Positions 36,697-44,867 of a DNA stretch of 64,000 nt are shown piece after piece. Position numbers and translations under genes: made by a program. This DNA comes from Polynucleobacter sp. JS-Safj-400b-B2 (GTDB lineage: Bacteria; Pseudomonadota; Gammaproteobacteria; Burkholderiales; Burkholderiaceae): positions 43,115 through 107,114 of the forward strand of contig NZ_JACVPJ010000009.1 of NCBI RefSeq assembly GCF_018881975.1, in the 5' to 3' direction. The stretch's first letter is position 1. Each line of letters starts with the position of its first letter. The notes beneath the pieces were generated by a model. It saw only the letters and a list, made by a program, of their open reading frames with translations, ran no database searches and had not been told where the DNA came from.

Positions 36697-37389
36697 ATGA
36701 ATACACCATTTGGCATTGCAAATCTCTGGCTTGAAGGCGATGCAATTACCCGCTTTGTTGCACTTGCGCTTCTCACCTGCTCTATCGTGACTTGGGTAAT
36801 CCTGTTGACCCGTCTATGGGATTTGCGCAATCTGCGCAAACTCAAACCAGAGCTAGAGCAATTCTGGCGCGCCACTTCATTTGATCAAGGCTTACAGGCT
36901 TTTAGCAATCATGCCGTCAATCCTTATTATCAAATTGCCAAGTCGGCAACTAAGGCATCGGCGCATCATCAAAGCCAATCCACCAATCACCGTGAATTAC
37001 TACAAACACTGAACTATTCCGAGTGGATGGCTAGAAGCGTAAAAAATAGTGTTGATGCTATTGCTGCGAGCTTGCAAAAAGGCTTGACCTTCTTAGGGTC
37101 TACTGGCGCGATCGCCCCGTTTATTGGCTTATTTGGTACCGTATGGGGCATCTACCATGCCTTAATCTCTATCAGCAGCTCTGGCAGCGCTCAAATTGAT
37201 CAAGTAGCTGGGCCAATTGGTGAAGCGTTGATCATGACTGCACTTGGATTGGCTGTAGCGATCCCGGCCGTTCTTGCCTTTAATGCCATTAACCGCGCTA
37301 ATAAATTATTTGTTGCTGACCTCAATCGCTTTGGTAATGATCTATTGGCTTATTTTGTGACCGGTGCCCGCATTAACGCTGGGGAATAA
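36697..37389 (+). CDS. exbB: ExbB/TolQ-type proton channel protein
   Basis: A 230-aa inner-membrane protein of the MotA/TolQ/ExbB family. Three membrane segments are apparent: ~19-38 (VALALLTCSIVTWVILL), ~135-160 (LGSTGAIAPFIGLFGTVWGIYHAL) and ~180-200 (ALIMTALGLAVAIPAVLAF). The family signature FIGLFGTVWGI and ALGLAVAIPA segments are intact. With ExbD it forms the proton-driven motor for TonB. Operon position between tonB and exbD supports ExbB over TolQ. Confidence 0.94.
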   Translation: MNTPFGIANLWLEGDAITRFVALALLTCSIVTWVILLTRLWDLRNLRKLKPELEQFWRATSFDQGLQAFSNHAVNPYYQIAKSATKASAHHQSQSTNHRELLQTLNYSEWMARSVKNSVDAIAASLQKGLTFLGSTGAIAPFIGLFGTVWGIYHALISISSSGSAQIDQVAGPIGEALIMTALGLAVAIPAVLAFNAINRANKLFVADLNRFGNDLLAYFVTGARINAGE

Positions 37390-37391
37390 TT

Positions 37392-37805
37392 ATGTCTTTT
37401 CATATTCAAGACGAACCAAACGACGATAGCATCATGTCGGAAATCAACATGACACCCATGGTGGATGTTATGTTGGTGCTATTGATTATTTTCATCATCA
37501 CCCTACCCGTCATTCAACAAGCAGTGAAGGTAGAGCTACCTAAGGCCAATAGCGTACGCAACGAAGTGAAGCCTGAATCAGTTCAGCTATCGATTGATGC
37601 CAATGGTCAAATCTTTTGGAATAGCACTCCCATTGATTTAAAAACCTTTGATGGCTATGCTGAGAAGGCTGCTCAGAAAGATCCACAGCCAGAAATTAAT
37701 CTGCGTGCTGATAAATCCGTGAAATATGAATATGTTGCGCAGGTGCTTGCAGCCTCACGCCGCGCTGGCTTAACTAAGCTGGGGTTTGTAACTGAACCTA
37801 ACTAG
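37392..37805 (+). CDS. exbD: ExbD/TolR-type biopolymer transport protein
   Basis: A 137-aa protein with one N-terminal membrane helix preceded by the signature EINMTPMVDVMLVLLIIF, in which the Asp of MVDV is the conserved proton-carrying residue. The periplasmic domain follows (~50-137, ending ASRRAGLTKLGFVTE). Third gene of the tonB-exbB-exbD run, 2 nt after exbB. Length is normal. Confidence 0.95.
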   Translation: MSFHIQDEPNDDSIMSEINMTPMVDVMLVLLIIFIITLPVIQQAVKVELPKANSVRNEVKPESVQLSIDANGQIFWNSTPIDLKTFDGYAEKAAQKDPQPEINLRADKSVKYEYVAQVLAASRRAGLTKLGFVTEPN

Positions 37806-37833
37806 GTTTAAGCAAGGCTTTTGATTCAATCTT

Positions 37834-38301
37834 TTATTTGCTTTTATACGGCATTTTAGAAGGCAAGCACGTCTCTTCGCTAGTGTGAGTGCCGTTTCCT
37901 ATAGTTGCACCTAGGATCCCACCCTGTATCTTCTCGACCTTAATGTATTTTCCAGTGACAGGATCCAGAGTAATGTTGGTTAGCACATTACCTGCGGGAT
38001 AAGAAACGCCCATGATTTCTTCAGGTTCAAACTTTGCCTCAATTGCAATCAAGATATTGGGGCGCGCAATAATAATGCTCTTAACAACCTGCGTCCCAAA
38101 TACATCTGAATGATCCAAGTCACGACCATCTAAAAATACCTTTGCCTTTTGGGTGCCCGAAGCAAGGATCATTTTCATCTCATACTCTTCGGTAAAGCCT
38201 CTTTCAGAACGCTTGCAATTGAATTCTAAAACGTCAATACCCCACGCAGGAAAGCAAGAAAAGGCCAGGCCAGAGTAAAGTAAAAGTTTAGATAAATTCA
38301 T
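37834..38301 (-). CDS. Uncharacterised exported protein
   Basis: A 155-aa protein starting MNLSKLLLYSGLAFSCFPAWG, a signal peptide. The listed longer frame would run into tRNA-Leu and was rejected. The mature part is beta-rich with two Cys (CKRSERG near the N-terminus and ETCLPS near the C-terminus) that could form a disulfide. No family recognised. It converges on exbD with 28 nt between stops. Confidence 0.7.
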   Translation of the reverse strand: MNLSKLLLYSGLAFSCFPAWGIDVLEFNCKRSERGFTEEYEMKMILASGTQKAKVFLDGRDLDHSDVFGTQVVKSIIIARPNILIAIEAKFEPEEIMGVSYPAGNVLTNITLDPVTGKYIKVEKIQGGILGATIGNGTHTSEETCLPSKMPYKSK

Positions 38302-38316
38302 TGGTATGAGTGTCTT

Positions 38317-38405
38317 TGGTGCCCGAGGCCGGAATCGAACCGGCACGACTTTTTTGAGTCGGCAGATTTTAAATCTGCTGTGTCTACCAATTTCACCACT
38401 CGGGC
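38317..38405 (-). tRNA. tRNA-Leu(TAA)
   Basis: An 89-nt class II tRNA with encoded CCA on the minus strand. The acceptor pairs GCCCGAG with CTCGGGC, the T-loop is GGTTCGATTCC, and the anticodon stem-loop CAGATTTAAAATCTG presents TAA, reading UUA/UUG leucine codons. A long variable arm (GACTCAAAAAAGTC) is typical for leucine tRNA. Confidence 0.96.
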
Positions 38406-38530
38406 CCGCACTAAAAGTAAAGAAGTGCCAAATAAATCAAGACAAGCATAATTTTAGCACGCAAGCCCGCTGCAGACCCTTTCAAACCTATGCCTAGAAC
38501 CAGACTTGATAAAACAACTAAAATAGGTCC

Positions 38531-40990
38531 ATGAATTTACCGGCAAAATCTTCGGGCATCAGCAAGCTTACGCGGGCTGGTCTATTGCTAATAGGGCTAT
38601 GCCTTGTGGCTGGTTTAGCCCTTACTGTTGCCTATTTATATTCTGCACAATCCAACATCTCTGGCAAGAGAACCATTAAGAGCATTGGTGACTCTGTTGC
38701 CATTACTTTTGATGAAGTGGATATCCCACATATCAAAGCAAAAAGTCAGGCAGACGCCTACTTTGCCCTAGGTTATCTTCATGCTACTGAGCGTTCCTGG
38801 CAAATGGAAATGAATCGCCGTCTTGCTAGTGGCCGTCTTTCAGAGATTCTCGGTAACGACACCGTCAAGATTGATCGCTTTATACGCACCCTCGGCATCA
38901 AGCGTGCAGCTGAGCGTCAGTTTGATCGCTACCCCGTTGCCGCCAAGCGTCTGCTGCAAGCCTACGCCGATGGCGTTAATGCAGGTAACGCGCAATTGGG
39001 ATGGGCGTTGCCAATTGAATATTTTTTAACAGGATCAAAACCTGGCCACTGGTCTCCAACAGACAGTGTTGCCTGGATGTTGATGATGGCTTATGACCTT
39101 GGGGGAAGTTGGCAAAAAGAATTGCAAAGACTTGAGCTTTCTCAATATCTGACAACCCAAGAAATTTGGGAAGTTGTACCAACCTTTGAACCTGGTGAGC
39201 CGGTCAGTAATATGGATTTTTCCAAGCTTTATCGTGATCTCAAGGTCTTTCGCCCCTCTGCAGGTCCAACTGAAGGTAAGCCACAAAATCTTCCCTCTAC
39301 CGAGCTGAGCCAATGGGAGCAGATGGGCGGCAAGGATGGCATTGGCTCAAACAATTGGGCCCTCAGTGGCAAGCTAAGCGCCACAGGCAAGCCATTGCTG
39401 GCCAATGATCCTCACCTGGGACTATCGGCCCCTGCTATTTGGTATTTCGCCCATCTTGAGGCGCCTGGTTTAAATATTATCGGCGGAACATTGCCCGGAA
39501 TACCGGCTATTATTTTGGGAAGAACTGATAAGTTTGCTTGGAGCTTCACTAATACAGGGCCCGATGTCCAGGATTTATACATCGAGCAAATTGATCCAAA
39601 AAATCCAGGAATGTATCGCGGACCAGATGGCCCACTTCCATTCAAAGTTCATCAAGAGATCATTGACATCAAAGGATCTCCGCCCTTCACTTTTCTTGTT
39701 AAAGAAACTCGACATGGTCCTGTTATCTCGGACTCTTATGCAAAAGCCAGGCGTACGATTGATACCGATCGTTTTGCACTAGCACTACGCTGGACGGCAC
39801 TAGATATTGAAAATCAATCTATTGCTGGATTGCTAGATATGAATCGCGCCACCGATCTTGAGCAATTTAAGCAGGGCCTACATAAAAATTATGCGCCGAT
39901 GCAAAACGTCGTGATGGCAGATAGCGAAGGCAATATTGCGTATCAAGCAGCTGGAGTTGCGCCCAAAAGAATTTTGCATCAAGGCTTATATGGCGTAGCA
40001 CCGGCACCAGGTTGGGAACGTCAATACGATTGGAATGGTTACGTCCCTTTTGAACAGCTCCCTGCCAGCAATAATCCCGAGCAAGGCTGGATTGCAACTG
40101 CCAATCAAAGAATCATTGCAGCGAATGATCCCAATCCGCTAACGGGTGATTGGGAACTACCAACGCGCTATGACCGCATCGTTGATCTCATTAAATCTAA
40201 AAACATCCACTCTGTAGATGATATGAAAACCATGCAGGGAGATACCCTATCGCTTGCCGCTACACCACTACTAGAGCTCTTTAAGTCCAGCCAATCGTCC
40301 CATCCTTTAAGTGCAAAAGCAATGGAAATTGGCAGAGGTTTTGATGGCGATATGAAATTAGACAGCGCAGGCGCACTGATTTTTAATGCCTGGGCTGATC
40401 AACTCACCCGCATTCTGTTCTCAAGATTAAGCTACCTTTTTTCTGACAATTATGGCTCTCGTAATTACCGCATGCCACTAATTATTCAGGTTCAAAATCC
40501 CAATAGCCCATGGTGCGACGATCCTAAAACAGAACAAGTTGAATCATGTCAAGATTCATCAAATAAAGCACTTGATAAGGCGCTGGAATATTTAAGCAAG
40601 GAATATGGCAACGATCCTAAATCTTGGGCTTGGGGCAAGGCACATATCGCCATTTCCGAACATCGCCCATTCAGTAAAGTGCCATTGCTCGGAAGTGTAT
40701 TTAATATCCGCACCCCCTTCCCTGGCGACAGCTTTTCAATCAATGTTGGTAGGCTTGAACTTGCGCAATCCAAAAACCCTTATCAGACACTTCAGGCCCC
40801 TAGTTTGCGCACAGTTTATGACTTATCTGACCTCGAAAAATCCCTCTTTATTTATCAGACAGGTCAATCTGGATGGGTACAAAGCAAGCTATATCGCAAC
40901 ATGAACTCTTTATGGGCTAACAATGAATATCTACCCTTGCGCATGAAATCTGAGAACGTGAATCGTCAGCTTGAGCTGAGCAATAAGTAA
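38531..40990 (+). CDS. Penicillin acylase family protein
   Basis: An 819-aa Ntn hydrolase precursor. An N-terminal hydrophobic segment (LLLIGLCLVAGLALTVAYLY, ~18-37) targets it to the periplasm or membrane. The alpha region shows ALGYLHATERSWQMEMNRRLASGRLSEILG. The autocatalytic cleavage site and new N-terminal Ser lie in GIGSNNWALSG (~275), followed by LLANDPHLGLSAPAIWY. Family members hydrolyse beta-lactams or acyl-homoserine lactones; the substrate cannot be told from sequence. Single gene, length typical. Confidence 0.93.
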   Translation: MNLPAKSSGISKLTRAGLLLIGLCLVAGLALTVAYLYSAQSNISGKRTIKSIGDSVAITFDEVDIPHIKAKSQADAYFALGYLHATERSWQMEMNRRLASGRLSEILGNDTVKIDRFIRTLGIKRAAERQFDRYPVAAKRLLQAYADGVNAGNAQLGWALPIEYFLTGSKPGHWSPTDSVAWMLMMAYDLGGSWQKELQRLELSQYLTTQEIWEVVPTFEPGEPVSNMDFSKLYRDLKVFRPSAGPTEGKPQNLPSTELSQWEQMGGKDGIGSNNWALSGKLSATGKPLLANDPHLGLSAPAIWYFAHLEAPGLNIIGGTLPGIPAIILGRTDKFAWSFTNTGPDVQDLYIEQIDPKNPGMYRGPDGPLPFKVHQEIIDIKGSPPFTFLVKETRHGPVISDSYAKARRTIDTDRFALALRWTALDIENQSIAGLLDMNRATDLEQFKQGLHKNYAPMQNVVMADSEGNIAYQAAGVAPKRILHQGLYGVAPAPGWERQYDWNGYVPFEQLPASNNPEQGWIATANQRIIAANDPNPLTGDWELPTRYDRIVDLIKSKNIHSVDDMKTMQGDTLSLAATPLLELFKSSQSSHPLSAKAMEIGRGFDGDMKLDSAGALIFNAWADQLTRILFSRLSYLFSDNYGSRNYRMPLIIQVQNPNSPWCDDPKTEQVESCQDSSNKALDKALEYLSKEYGNDPKSWAWGKAHIAISEHRPFSKVPLLGSVFNIRTPFPGDSFSINVGRLELAQSKNPYQTLQAPSLRTVYDLSDLEKSLFIYQTGQSGWVQSKLYRNMNSLWANNEYLPLRMKSENVNRQLELSNK

Positions 40991-41028
40991 ACCTTAGTAA
41001 ATATTGCTAAAGATGGCAAAAATATCAT

Positions 41029-41047
41029 CCCATCGGTCTGTGATGGG
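41029..41047. repeat. Small hairpin CCCATC-n7-GATGGG
   Basis: A 6-bp stem in the gap between the penicillin acylase and the adhesin-E-like gene. No T-run follows on either strand, so it is a weak terminator candidate at best. Confidence 0.3.
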
Positions 41048-41092
41048 TAAAATGAAGCAATATTGTTACCAGAAAATTTAAGGACTATTTAA

Positions 41093-41494
41093 ATGAAAAA
41101 AACTTCTATTCTTTTGTTGAGCGCTGCATTACTATGCTCTGGTAATGCCCTGGCAGAATGGCAGGAAGTTGGTAAGACTGATCTATTTACACTTTACGTA
41201 GATCCTGCAACTATTCAAACTCAGGGCAACCTGTCTCAGATCATGTCGATGCTGGACTTTAAAAAACCCGCTCAAAATCCAACAACCAAAGAAAATGCAA
41301 GCTCTATTATTGGCCTCAATGAATATGAATGCGGCACTGTGAAATATCGACCGATTGAATTTAAAGTTTTTTCCGGAAATATGGGTAAAGGCAAAGTTGT
41401 TGAACAACAGAAAACGCCAAATAGCTCTTTTGAAACGATTGAAAATGGCTCTTGGCCAGCCGGTGTCTATAACGTTGCCTGCAGCGGCAAGTAA
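41093..41494 (+). CDS. Surface-adhesin E-like exported protein
   Basis: A 133-aa protein with a signal peptide (MKKTSILLLSAALLCSGNALA) and a mature domain resembling surface-adhesin protein E: WQEVGKTDLFTLYVDPATI, a polar stretch, LNEYECGTVKYRPIEFKVFS, and a final VYNVACSG, with two Cys that could pair. Such proteins are small secreted beta-sandwiches of unclear role outside Haemophilus. Similarity is by pattern and moderately confident. Confidence 0.75.
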   Translation: MKKTSILLLSAALLCSGNALAEWQEVGKTDLFTLYVDPATIQTQGNLSQIMSMLDFKKPAQNPTTKENASSIIGLNEYECGTVKYRPIEFKVFSGNMGKGKVVEQQKTPNSSFETIENGSWPAGVYNVACSGK

Positions 41495-41504
41495 AGCGAA
41501 CCTT

Positions 41505-41855
41505 TTGACGCTGAATACCTTTAGGTTCTCAGCGCTTGCTTTAACTCTTTGCATAGTTAATGGTTGCGCAGCGCCACTTGCTGCGCTCACTACTTCGAGC
41601 ACTGCAGCGGCGAGTAGTATTGGAACAGTCGCAGTCGCCAACCCGGGCACTGCAGCAAGCTTGGCTTCTTCAGCTGCCACAGGCAAATCTCCTCTAGAAC
41701 ACGCGGCTTCAGCTGCTACCAAAAAGGAGTGCAGCTTCTTTAATTTCATTGACTCCAAACCAATTTGTATCGAGATAGTGCTTCCACCTGTCACCGACAG
41801 GAGCGAACCACTACTAGGGTCTACAGAAGCTCCAAGAAAGTCTGCTCAGCAATAG
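41505..41855 (+). CDS. Small putative lipoprotein
   Basis: About 116 aa from a TTG at 41505, 10 nt after the preceding stop. The N-terminus FRFSALALTLCIVNGC|AAP looks like a lipoprotein signal with a lipobox Cys. The mature part is Ala/Ser/Thr-rich with KECSFFNFIDSKPICIEIVLPP near the end. A longer in-frame reading from 41355 would overlap the previous gene and bury the signal peptide, so it was rejected. Start codon is uncertain; no family recognised. Confidence 0.55.
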   Translation: MTLNTFRFSALALTLCIVNGCAAPLAALTTSSTAAASSIGTVAVANPGTAASLASSAATGKSPLEHAASAATKKECSFFNFIDSKPICIEIVLPPVTDRSEPLLGSTEAPRKSAQQ

Positions 41856-41933
41856 ACTTATTGCCTTACTCGTAAATAAGGGCGATAACAGTCTAAAATC
41901 GACCTTTTACACGCAATCATTGAACGCTTTCAT

Positions 41934-42788
41934 ATGTCCACAGAAAACTACTACCTCACGCTTACCTGTCCCAATAAACCCGGCATTGTGGCTGCGGTTT
42001 CTACCTATATATTTGAACTTGGTGGTGATATCGAAGAGGCGCAGCAGTTTGATGACAAAGCATCTAAACGCTTTTTTATGCGCGTCAGCTTTAGTTGCCC
42101 TGCAAACGTAGACTCTTTAAGGACTGGCTTTCTGGAAATTGCGAAGCGCTTTGAGCTTACGTGGGAATTGCGTGCAGTAAAAGATCTCAAGCGAGTCCTG
42201 ATTATGGCTTCTAAGCTAGATCATTGCTTAGTTGATTTACTTTACCGTTGGCGCATCGGTGAATTGCCTATGATTATTTGCGGTATCGTTTCTAATCATC
42301 CGCGTGAAGTTTATGCCAGCATTGATTTTGCAGATATTCCGTTCTATCACCTGCCAGTTACACCGGATACTAAGCCAGCACAAGAAGCTAGACTTCTGGA
42401 AATCGTTGCAGAGTCTAAGGTAGACATGGTGATTCTGGCGCGCTACATGCAAATCTTGTCCGATGATTTATCAACCAAGCTTTCTGGACGCTGCATCAAC
42501 GTGCACCATTCATTCTTGCCAAGCTTTAAAGGCGCTAAACCTTATCACCAAGCACATGCTCGCGGGATTAAATTGATTGGCGCTACCGCCCATTTTGTTA
42601 CCAGTGATTTGGATGAAGGTCCGATCATTGAGCAAGACGTTACTCGCGTTACCCATGGCGATACCCCAGATGATTTGGTGCGTAAGGGTCGTGATTTAGA
42701 GCGCACGGTTCTTTCAAGAGCCTTACGCTACTACCTGCACGATCGCGTTCTCATCAATAGCGCAACTTCTGTAGTTTTCTCTGACTAA
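41934..42788 (+). CDS. purU: Formyltetrahydrofolate deformylase
   Basis: A 284-aa enzyme that hydrolyses 10-formyl-THF to formate and THF, balancing one-carbon pools for purine synthesis. An N-terminal ACT domain (~5-80: [34 protein letters not shown]) precedes the formyltransferase catalytic domain: [24 protein letters not shown] (~195, catalytic His) and [20 protein letters not shown] (~215, catalytic Asp). Length is typical. Confidence 0.96.
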   Translation: MSTENYYLTLTCPNKPGIVAAVSTYIFELGGDIEEAQQFDDKASKRFFMRVSFSCPANVDSLRTGFLEIAKRFELTWELRAVKDLKRVLIMASKLDHCLVDLLYRWRIGELPMIICGIVSNHPREVYASIDFADIPFYHLPVTPDTKPAQEARLLEIVAESKVDMVILARYMQILSDDLSTKLSGRCINVHHSFLPSFKGAKPYHQAHARGIKLIGATAHFVTSDLDEGPIIEQDVTRVTHGDTPDDLVRKGRDLERTVLSRALRYYLHDRVLINSATSVVFSD

Positions 42789-42806
42789 TTAGCGTATTAC
42801 TATTGA

Positions 42807-43589
42807 TTAAGGCCTGACCCCTGGAGACTCCAGGGGCATACCTCTGGCACGCCACATTAGAAACAACTCTAGTTGAGCCATTTCTGGTGAGCCATATTCA
42901 AATTGTTGAGCTCTCACACCACTCATGCAATTGCGCAGACGACGTTGCAATGAACCTAAGGTTTGCCACTCCAGTCGATAAATAGGATAGGCATTGGGAT
43001 GTCCTTGCGGTATTGGGCTACCGCCTAACTTCAGCCCTGCCCGGTCCTCATGGCATTGTGCACAAGATAAATTGAGCTGCCCCATACGTTCATTAAACGA
43101 CTCACGACCTTTTTTTAAAAAAGCAGTATTGGCCGGGGTTTCACTTACAGAAATTGGCATTCCTTTTGATTGAAAAGCGATCAATGCTGTTAATGCAAGC
43201 AGGTCTTTACTCTCATACGCCAACGGCGGAGAAGATTGATTACCCACTCGGCATTGATTGATCTGTCCCTCTAAGGTCTGGAGCTTACCTTTAATTACCT
43301 TAGGAAACTGAGTTGCTACACCACGCATTGAATTTTTAGGATCACCATGGCAGCTGCTACAGGCTTTATTTTGAGGACCCATTTTCTGTTGCCACAATGT
43401 TTCACCATCACCCACCCAAAACATAGCGGGGTTTAATGATGGGTCATCCTGCATTACCTTATTCTCTGCAGACATCAACTCATAACTCGATTGTTGACGT
43501 GGGGAAGCCGCACTTGCTACCCCAACACTAAAGAGGCTAATCAGTATTAGATAAATACTGCTCAGGAATAATAAGGTTTGCTTGTTCAC
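42807..43589 (-). CDS. soxA: SoxA, thiosulfate-oxidising diheme cytochrome subunit
   Basis: A 260-aa periplasmic c-type cytochrome subunit with a signal peptide ending ASAAS. The N-terminal heme site is KACSSCHGDPKNSMRGVATQFP (~93), the second is LSCAQCHEDRAGLKLGGSPI (~172), and the conserved active-site Cys lies in RLRNCMSGVRAQ (~222). SoxAX couples thiosulfate to the SoxY swinging arm. The start is GTG overlapping the soxZ stop (GTGA at 43586-43589). It is the last gene of iorA-iorB-soxXYZA. Confidence 0.9.
   Translation of the reverse strand: MNKQTLLFLSSIYLILISLFSVGVASAASPRQQSSYELMSAENKVMQDDPSLNPAMFWVGDGETLWQQKMGPQNKACSSCHGDPKNSMRGVATQFPKVIKGKLQTLEGQINQCRVGNQSSPPLAYESKDLLALTALIAFQSKGMPISVSETPANTAFLKKGRESFNERMGQLNLSCAQCHEDRAGLKLGGSPIPQGHPNAYPIYRLEWQTLGSLQRRLRNCMSGVRAQQFEYGSPEMAQLELFLMWRARGMPLESPGVRP
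42818..42836. repeat. Perfect 9-bp inverted repeat in the last soxA codons
   Basis: CCCCTGGAG, A, CTCCAGGGG. It lies inside the final ten codons of soxA and between converging purU and soxA. A GC-rich hairpin here could act as a transcript end or stabiliser for either strand, although no T-run follows. Confidence 0.55.
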
Positions 43590-43915
43590 GTAACAGTAAT
43601 GCGGGCCTGATTCACTGCCTCATATCCGTCATCCCCTGCCCATTTAAACTCTAGGGTTCCATTCTCCACAGCAATAGTGGTAAAGATGATTAAGGGATTT
43701 GCGCCTATACCTGAGTAGAAGTCTGCTTTAAACACTTCAATATTGTTATAGGTACAAGTAAAAGTGCGAATAATATCGCGCGGAATGAGTTTGCCACCTT
43801 CGGTATAACGAAAACCAGATTCCATATCATGTTGCGCAATTGCACGGATCTCAATAATAGAATCTTTTTTTGCTGTCGCAGGCATGGTGATCGATGTACG
43901 TGATGTTTTACTCAT
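43586..43915 (-). CDS. soxZ: SoxZ, sulfur-carrier complex subunit
   Basis: A 109-aa SoxZ starting MSKTSRTSITMPATAKK. Family features: IIEIRAIAQHDMESGFR, IPRDIIRTFTCTYN, VFKADFYSGIGANPLIIFTTIAVENGTLEFKWAGDDG. SoxZ pairs with SoxY and stabilises the sulfur-bound arm. The ATG overlaps the soxY stop (ATGA at 43912-43915) and was preferred over an upstream in-frame start inside soxY. The stop overlaps soxA. Confidence 0.93.
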   Translation of the reverse strand: MSKTSRTSITMPATAKKDSIIEIRAIAQHDMESGFRYTEGGKLIPRDIIRTFTCTYNNIEVFKADFYSGIGANPLIIFTTIAVENGTLEFKWAGDDGYEAVNQARITVT

Positions 43916-44388
43916 ACCATCTCCGTACATGCTGAAAGGGTTACCAAAGTTTCTGCAGAGCCCTGCCAAAAACTTCCATTACTCATCTGCGCAATAGCCC
44001 AGACTTTCTGACTATCAGCCAAGCGAACGCGAGTTGTGATGTTGGCAGTGCCAGATCTTGGGCTGAGGTAGACGGTAAAAATATTAGGCAAAGGATTTCC
44101 CTCGGCAATCACGTGAATAGTCTTTACATAATCATTGGCTGTCATTGGGCTATCTACACGAACCTTGAGAACGACTAAGTTTCCATTCTCTACCAGCGGC
44201 GGTATGGTTAGGGTCACTTTACCTTCACGGATAGAAGCGCCACCAGTAATCTTTTTAATCGCCTCATCAGCCTCTTCTTTTTTAGCAAAGGCTGTTATCG
44301 GATTTAAGCAAAACCCCAAGGCTATTAATCCGAGACCTTGCATTTGCTTGAGCCAATGTCGACGATGGTTATGGATAATTTTCTTCAT
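43912..44388 (-). CDS. soxY: SoxY-type sulfur carrier with atypical C-terminus
   Basis: A 158-aa protein with a Tat-like N-terminus (NHRRHWLKQMQGLGLIALGFCLNP) and the SoxY domain: GKVTLTIPPLVENGNLVVLKVRVDSPM, NPLPNIFTVYLSPRSGTANITTRVRLADSQKVWAIAQMSNGSFWQGSAETLVTLSAC. The canonical SoxY ends in GGCGG, the mobile arm that carries the sulfur. Here the chain ends SACTEMV, so the carrier Cys is present but the glycines are not and two extra residues follow. The atypical tail contains the ribosome-binding site for soxZ. Family secure, competence of the arm uncertain. Confidence 0.88.
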   Translation of the reverse strand: MKKIIHNHRRHWLKQMQGLGLIALGFCLNPITAFAKKEEADEAIKKITGGASIREGKVTLTIPPLVENGNLVVLKVRVDSPMTANDYVKTIHVIAEGNPLPNIFTVYLSPRSGTANITTRVRLADSQKVWAIAQMSNGSFWQGSAETLVTLSACTEMV

Positions 44389-44399
44389 CTGGATTTCGG

Positions 44400-44840
44400 T
44401 TAATTTGAATTATTTAAAGTCATTAAGAAGGCCACAACATCCTCTATCTCTTGGCCGTTCAAAATCGTTTGGCCCACAAATTTTGGAGCCACTCGATTGA
44501 GGTGACTCATTTGATAATAAGCAGGCATGATGGTCTGCGGATTGAAATATGCTGCATTGACGATTCGAGCCCTTAATTGAGGTGCATTTAAACGTGCAAC
44601 ACTCGCTTTAAGCTCAGGCGCCAGATTCCCCTGAAAACGCTCCTCTGGAAATGGTCCGTTATGACACAACAAGCATAGTCCCGTCTGACGACTCACCACA
44701 ATTGCCCTGCCTCGCACTGGATTGCCTGGCTGCGCAGAAAGGGATTCGAATATCGAATCCCCCTTGATTACTTGTGCATTTGCGGCGTTGAAATTGAGGA
44801 AGACTAGCAATAAAGACGCTAGTGCAATCCCCTTTTTCAT
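44400..44840 (-). CDS. soxX: SoxX, monoheme cytochrome c subunit
   Basis: A 146-aa periplasmic cytochrome with a signal peptide (ASLLLVFLNFNAANA). One heme site, TGLCLLCHNGPF (~53-64), and a distal methionine candidate in TIMPAYYQ (~100). The C-terminus EIEDVVAFLMTL is typical for SoxX. It partners SoxA. It begins 27 nt after the iorB-like gene and ends 11 nt before soxY, so all are likely one transcript. Confidence 0.9.
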   Translation of the reverse strand: MKKGIALASLLLVFLNFNAANAQVIKGDSIFESLSAQPGNPVRGRAIVVSRQTGLCLLCHNGPFPEERFQGNLAPELKASVARLNAPQLRARIVNAAYFNPQTIMPAYYQMSHLNRVAPKFVGQTILNGQEIEDVVAFLMTLNNSN

Positions 44841-44867
44841 CGATACAGTTTCACTATGAGCTAACTA

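Noticed and set aside
41183..41794. 203-codon minus-strand frame opposite the adhesin-E-like and lipoprotein genes
   Set aside because: Overlaps two genes with signal peptides in the other strand and has no recognised features.
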